8,679 nt of DNA from JBLNBU01 sp050260215. Lineage in GTDB: Bacteria > Pseudomonadota > Alphaproteobacteria > Rhodospirillales > Magnetospirillaceae. Each line of letters starts with the position of its first letter. Position 1 is the stretch's first letter. Positions 5,264 through 8,679 of the stretch are shown here, piece after piece. The DNA is taken from the NCBI GenBank assembly GCA_050260215.1, contig JBLNBU010000177.1:1-8679 (forward strand). The letters are read 5' to 3'. The translations under genes and the position numbers were made by a program. The notes under the pieces were generated by a model. The model searched no databases, was not told the DNA's origin, and saw only the letters and a list, made by a program, of their open reading frames with translations.

Positions 5264-6931
5264 ATGCTGGCCTCGCTGTCGATCCGTGACGTCGTCCTGA
5301 TCGAACGCCTCGACCTGTCTTTCGGCTCCGGCCTGACCGTGTTCACCGGCGAGACCGGCGCCGGCAAATCCATCTTGCTCGACTCGCTGGGCCTGGCCGT
5401 CGGCGCCCGCGCCGAATCCGGCCTGGTCCGCTTCGGCGCCGCCCAGGCCTCGGTCACCGCCGAGTTCGATCCGCCGCCCGGCCATCCCGCCCGCCGGATC
5501 CTGGCCGAACAGGACATGGACACCGACGGCCTGCCGCTGCTGCTGCGTCGCGTGGTCACCGCCGACGGCCGCTCGAAGGCCTATGTCAACGACCAGCCGG
5601 TCAGCGTCGGCCTGCTGCGCCGGCTGGGCGACGAGCTGGTCGAGGTGCACGGCCAGTTCGACGCCCACGGCCTGCTGGACGCCACCACCCATCGGGGCGT
5701 GCTCGACGCCTTCGGCGGGCTGGCCGAACGCCGCCACGCCGTGCGCGCCGCCTGGGACGCCTGGCGCCAGGCCCATGCCCGCCGCCAGGAGGCCGAGGCC
5801 GACCTGGCCCGCGCCAAGGCCGAGGAAGAGCAGCTGCGCGCCCTCCACGAGGACCTGACCGCGCTCAGCCCCCGTCCGGGCGAGGAGGCCGAGCTGGCCA
5901 GCCAGCGCGCGGTGATGATGCACGGCGAAAAGCTGCTGGAAGCCATGAACGCCGCCATGGGGCACCTGACCGGCAAAGGCGAGGTGGACGCCGCCCTGCG
6001 CAGCGCCCAGCGCGCGCTGGAACGCATCGCCGAACGGGCCGAGGGCCGGCTCGACGGGGCCATCGCCGCCCTGGACCGCGCCGCCATGGAGACCGCCGAG
6101 GCGGTCGGCCTGCTGGAACGCGCCTCGGCCGAGATCGACCTGGACCCCCGCCACCTCGAACGGGTCGAGGAACGCCTGTTCGCCTTGCGCGCCGCCGCGC
6201 GGCGCCACGGCTGCGAGGTCGACGACCTGCCCCAGCTGGCCGACCGGGTCGGCCGCCAGCTCGCCTCGCTGGAAGGCGGCGGCGACGGTCTGGCGCGCCT
6301 GGCCCGCGAGGAACAGGCGGCACGGAGCGCCTATGCCGAGGCCGCCCGCGCCCTGTCCAAGGCGCGCGCAGCCAGTGCGCGGGCCATGGACGACGCCGTG
6401 GCCGCCGAACTGCCGCCGTTGAAACTGGACCGCGCCACCTTCCGCACCCGGGTCGACGCCCTGGACGAGCCGCAATGGGGCCCCGACGGGCTGGACGCGG
6501 TGGCCTTCGAAGTCGCCACCAATCCCGGCAGCCCGCCCGGCCCGTTGGGCAAGATTGCCTCGGGCGGCGAGCTGTCGCGCTTCATGCTGGCCTTGAAGGT
6601 GGTTCTGGCGCGCACCTCCCCCATCCCCACCATCGTCTTCGACGAGGTCGATTCGGGCATCGGCGGCGCCGTCGCCGCCGCCGTGGGCGAACGCCTGGCC
6701 CGCCTGGCCGGCGGCCTGCAGGTGCTGGTGGTCACCCATTCGCCCCAGGTCGCCGCCCGCGGCGCCGCCCACCTGCGCGTGGCCAAGCACGAAGCCGAGG
6801 GCAGGGTCTCCACCTCGGTCCACGCCCTGGACGACACCGCCCGGCGCGAGGAAATCGCCCGCATGCTGGCCGGCGAAACCATCACCGACCAGGCCCGCGC
6901 CGCCGCCGAAAGCCTGATGACCTGCGGGTAG
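5264..6931 (+). CDS. recN: DNA repair protein RecN
   Basis: SMC-like ATPase of cytoplasmic double-strand break repair; it holds sister chromatids or broken ends together before RecA-mediated recombination. Its 555 residues are close to E. coli RecN (553). The N-terminal head has MLASLSIRDVVLIERL and the Walker A loop GETGAGKS (29-36). Two long Ala/Glu/Arg-rich coiled-coil arms, about 146-205 and 335-385, flank a middle region. The C-terminal head has the ABC signature SGGELSR (433-439), Walker B IVFDEVDSGIGG (457-468) and the switch His in VVTHSPQ (H492). All catalytic motifs are intact. The ATG starts three bases after the bamD stop, without a strong ribosome site of its own (GGTGAG overlaps the bamD stop), so it depends on bamD translation. 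Its stop lies nine bases from the stop of the convergent CoA-transferase. No LexA-type box was seen immediately upstream. Confidence 0.97.
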   Translation: MLASLSIRDVVLIERLDLSFGSGLTVFTGETGAGKSILLDSLGLAVGARAESGLVRFGAAQASVTAEFDPPPGHPARRILAEQDMDTDGLPLLLRRVVTADGRSKAYVNDQPVSVGLLRRLGDELVEVHGQFDAHGLLDATTHRGVLDAFGGLAERRHAVRAAWDAWRQAHARRQEAEADLARAKAEEEQLRALHEDLTALSPRPGEEAELASQRAVMMHGEKLLEAMNAAMGHLTGKGEVDAALRSAQRALERIAERAEGRLDGAIAALDRAAMETAEAVGLLERASAEIDLDPRHLERVEERLFALRAAARRHGCEVDDLPQLADRVGRQLASLEGGGDGLARLAREEQAARSAYAEAARALSKARAASARAMDDAVAAELPPLKLDRATFRTRVDALDEPQWGPDGLDAVAFEVATNPGSPPGPLGKIASGGELSRFMLALKVVLARTSPIPTIVFDEVDSGIGGAVAAAVGERLARLAGGLQVLVVTHSPQVAARGAAHLRVAKHEAEGRVSTSVHALDDTARREEIARMLAGETITDQARAAAESLMTCG

Positions 6932-6940
6932 GTCCGGCGC

Positions 6941-8161
6941 TCACCCAACCACGCCATCAGCCCGCAAATCCGCGATCTCGGCCGCCGACAGTCCCGCCTC
7001 GGCCAGAACCTCGTCGGTGTGCTGGCCCAGCACGGGCGGCGGGCGGCTCAGGGTGGGCGGCGTTTCGCTCAGCTTCAGCGGACTGGTCAGGACCGGGACG
7101 GGCGCCGGCGCCAACGGGTGGTCGACGGTGGCGACCAGGCCGCGGGCCTGCACCTGGGCGTCGCCCAAGGCCTCGGACAGGGTGTTGACCGGGCCGGCCG
7201 GAACCCCGGCGGCTTCCAGCCCGGCCAGCCAGTGGGCCCGGTCGTGGGCGGCGATCAGGCCGGCAACCAGCGGCACCAACACCTCGCGATGGCGGACCCG
7301 GGCGGCGTTGGTGGCAAAGCGCGGGTCGGCGGCCAACTCGGGCCGGCCGGCGAAGGCGCAGAACTTGGCGAACTGGCCGTCGTTGCCCACCGCCAGGATG
7401 ATGTGGCCGTCGGCGCAGGCGAACACCTGGTAGGGGACGATGTTGGGATGGGCGTTGCCCAGCCTGGGCGGCGCAACACCCGACACCAGGCAGTTGGACG
7501 CGGCATAGGACATCCAAGCCACCTGGCAATCAAGCAGGGCAACGTCGAGCTGCTGGCCCTTGCCGGTGCGCTCGGCGTGGCGCAGCGCCGCCAGGATGGC
7601 CACCGCCGCGTACATGCCCGCCACCAGGTCGGCATTGGCCACGGGGATCTTCATGGGCTCGCCGTCGGGCGCCCCGGTCAGGCTCATCATCCCGCCCATG
7701 CCCTGGGCCAGGTAGTCGTAGCCGGCCCGGCCCGCATAGGGCCCGGTCTGGCCGAAGCCGGTGATCGAGCAATAGACCAGGGCGGGGAAGTCCGCCTTCA
7801 GCGCTTCCCAGGACAGGCCGAACTTCGCCAGCCCGCCCACCTTGAAGTTCTCCACCAGCACCTGGCACGAGCCCAGCAGGCGGCGCACCAGGGCGGCTCC
7901 CTCGGGCCGGGAAATGTCGACGGCGACCGAGCGCTTGTTGCGGTTGGCCGACAGGTAATAGGCGCTTTCGCCGGTCTCGCGCCCGTCGGCGCCGGTCAGG
8001 AAGGGCGGCCCCCAGCGGCGGGTGTCGTCGCCCTCGCCGGGCTTTTCCACCTTGATGACCTCGGCGCCGAGGTCGGCCAGGATCTGGGTGCACCACGGCC
8101 CGGCCAGCACCCGGGACAGGTCGAGGACGCGGATTCCCGCAAGGGCGCCGGGCGGCAGCAT
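6941..8161 (-). CDS. Class III (CaiB/BaiF) CoA-transferase, SUGCT-like
   Basis: Cytoplasmic enzyme that moves CoA between carboxylic acids through an aspartyl-CoA thioester. From the ATG at 8161 it has 406 residues, normal for the family. The N-terminal Rossmann part begins LAGIRVLDLSRVLAGPWCTQILADLGAEVIKVE, followed by GDDTRRWGPPF and NRNKRSVAVD. The predicted catalytic aspartate is D178 in ANADLVAGMYAAVAILAAL, aligning with Asp169 of formyl-CoA transferase. The C-terminal LGQHTDEVL is another family hallmark. Segments such as CSITGFGQTGP, RAGYD and IVPYQ..DG resemble mammalian SUGCT, which transfers CoA from succinyl-CoA to glutarate, so a dicarboxylate substrate is plausible but not proven. 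Start: AGAGG at 8171-8167 sits five bases before ATG 8161 and only two before ATG 8164. The AEC permease gene ends eight bases upstream, indicating one operon. Confidence 0.92.
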   Translation of the reverse strand: MLPPGALAGIRVLDLSRVLAGPWCTQILADLGAEVIKVEKPGEGDDTRRWGPPFLTGADGRETGESAYYLSANRNKRSVAVDISRPEGAALVRRLLGSCQVLVENFKVGGLAKFGLSWEALKADFPALVYCSITGFGQTGPYAGRAGYDYLAQGMGGMMSLTGAPDGEPMKIPVANADLVAGMYAAVAILAALRHAERTGKGQQLDVALLDCQVAWMSYAASNCLVSGVAPPRLGNAHPNIVPYQVFACADGHIILAVGNDGQFAKFCAFAGRPELAADPRFATNAARVRHREVLVPLVAGLIAAHDRAHWLAGLEAAGVPAGPVNTLSEALGDAQVQARGLVATVDHPLAPAPVPVLTSPLKLSETPPTLSRPPPVLGQHTDEVLAEAGLSAAEIADLRADGVVG

Positions 8162-8166
8162 CATCA

Positions 8167-8171
8167 CCTCT
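8167..8171 (-). promoter_or_regulatory. Ribosome site deciding the CoA-transferase start
   Basis: On the minus strand AGAGG overlaps the TAG stop of the permease gene and is followed by TGATGATG. Spacing favours the second of the two adjacent ATG codons (8161). Overlap of the ribosome site with the upstream stop suggests coupled translation. Confidence 0.55.
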
Positions 8172-8679
8172 AGGTCAGCAGCGTCACCACCAGCGGCATG
8201 GTCGCCGCCGCCGCCACAGTTTGCACGGTGATGATGCCCGCCGCCAGTTCGGCGTCGCCGCCCAGCTGGCGGGCCAGGATGTAGGAATTGGGCGCGCAGG
8301 GCAGGCTGCCATAGGTGGCGCACACCGCCACCGTCGCCGCATCCAGGCCCAGCAGCCGGCCGATGGCCGCCACCATCAGCGGCAGCACCAGCAGCTTGCC
8401 TGCCACCGTCAGGAACACCGGCGAGCAGCCCTTGCGGCAGGCATCCAGCCGCAGGCCGGCGCCCACCGCCAGCAGCCCCAGCGGCAGCGACGCCTGGGCC
8501 AGCGCCCTCATGAACGGGGCGACCATGGCCGGAAAGTGCAGGTCGAGCAGGTTCATGCCCAGCCCCAGCGCGCACGAGACGATCAGCGGGTTGCGGGCCA
8601 TGGCCGCCAGGGTCTGGACCGCGCCGGGGCGGCGGCCCTCGGCCCCGGCATGGCGCACCAGCACGGCGACGCAGACGAC
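8170..8679 (-). CDS. AEC-family permease, C-terminal part (5' end outside window)
   Basis: Inner-membrane transporter of the auxin efflux carrier (AEC) family, which includes malate and malonate carriers such as MdcF. Only the last 169 codons are present; the frame stays open to the window edge. After a hydrophobic end (VVCVAVLV) and a basic cytoplasmic loop, five predicted membrane segments follow: NPLIVSCALGLGMNLL, ASLPLGLLAVGAGL, VFLTVAGKLLVLPLMVAAIG, AATVAVCATYGSLPCAPNSYIL and AAGIITVQTVAAAATMPLVV. ARNPLI, SLPLGLLAVGA and SLPCAPNSY are recognisable AEC landmarks, and the topology matches the second five-helix half of a ten-helix carrier. The gene ends eight bases before the CoA-transferase start, so the pair probably imports and activates an organic acid. 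The substrate cannot be read from this fragment. Confidence 0.88.
   Translation of the reverse strand, partial: VVCVAVLVRHAGAEGRRPGAVQTLAAMARNPLIVSCALGLGMNLLDLHFPAMVAPFMRALAQASLPLGLLAVGAGLRLDACRKGCSPVFLTVAGKLLVLPLMVAAIGRLLGLDAATVAVCATYGSLPCAPNSYILARQLGGDAELAAGIITVQTVAAAATMPLVVTLLT

Noticed and set aside
4289..6823. 844-codon open frame on the minus strand opposite bamD and recN
   Set aside because: Low-complexity Gly/Ala/Val/Gln-rich translation with no recognisable domain; it mirrors the codon pattern of two certain genes in GC-rich DNA, where stop codons are rare in the shadow frame.
7019..8173. 384-codon plus-strand frame opposite the CoA-transferase
   Set aside because: Shadow composition without motifs; the minus-strand product is a clear family member over the same bases.

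Overview
The window is GC-rich (about 70% by eye, not counted) and reads as the chromosome of an alphaproteobacterium. The gene order ftsZ-lpxC-bamD-recN is the one found at the end of the division and cell-wall cluster in that class. The FtsZ C-terminal peptide (DLDIPAFLRRQAN) and its long Pro/Ala-rich linker also fit. Proteins with TPR repeats of the 'TKTGDEA...KYRQALAIKPD' type are, from memory, common in Magnetospirillum-like Rhodospirillales, so that order is my best guess; it is an inference.

Layout. (1) 1-1068 (+): 3' two thirds of ftsZ, ended by a strong hairpin terminator at 1111-1148. (2) 1295-2287 (+): lpxC, the committed step of lipid A synthesis. (3) 2288-2467: a REP-like palindrome, a second stem-loop, then a compact promoter carrying two symmetric elements. 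(4) 2468-4144 (+): a 558-residue SIR2-like NADase fused to C-terminal TPR repeats. It differs from its neighbours in codon use and looks inserted into an otherwise housekeeping locus. (5) 4331-5260 and 5264-6931 (+): bamD and recN, tightly coupled, with an extended -10 promoter just before bamD. (6) 6941-8161 and 8170-8679 (-): a class III (CaiB/BaiF) CoA-transferase resembling the succinate-dependent SUGCT/dicarboxylate group, and the 3' part of an AEC-family permease. They form a convergent two-gene unit probably used for uptake and CoA activation of an organic acid.

How the genes fit together. ftsZ, lpxC and bamD link cytokinesis to outer-membrane construction: the division ring, lipid A synthesis and beta-barrel assembly. 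recN adds double-strand break repair. The SIR2-TPR gene has no obvious role in this set. Its complete catalytic motifs, lone position, foreign composition and own symmetric promoter suggest an accessory NAD+-consuming effector, most simply a one-gene phage-defence or abortive-infection system. This is the most interesting object in the window. No RNA genes, insertion sequences, CRISPR arrays or origins were seen.
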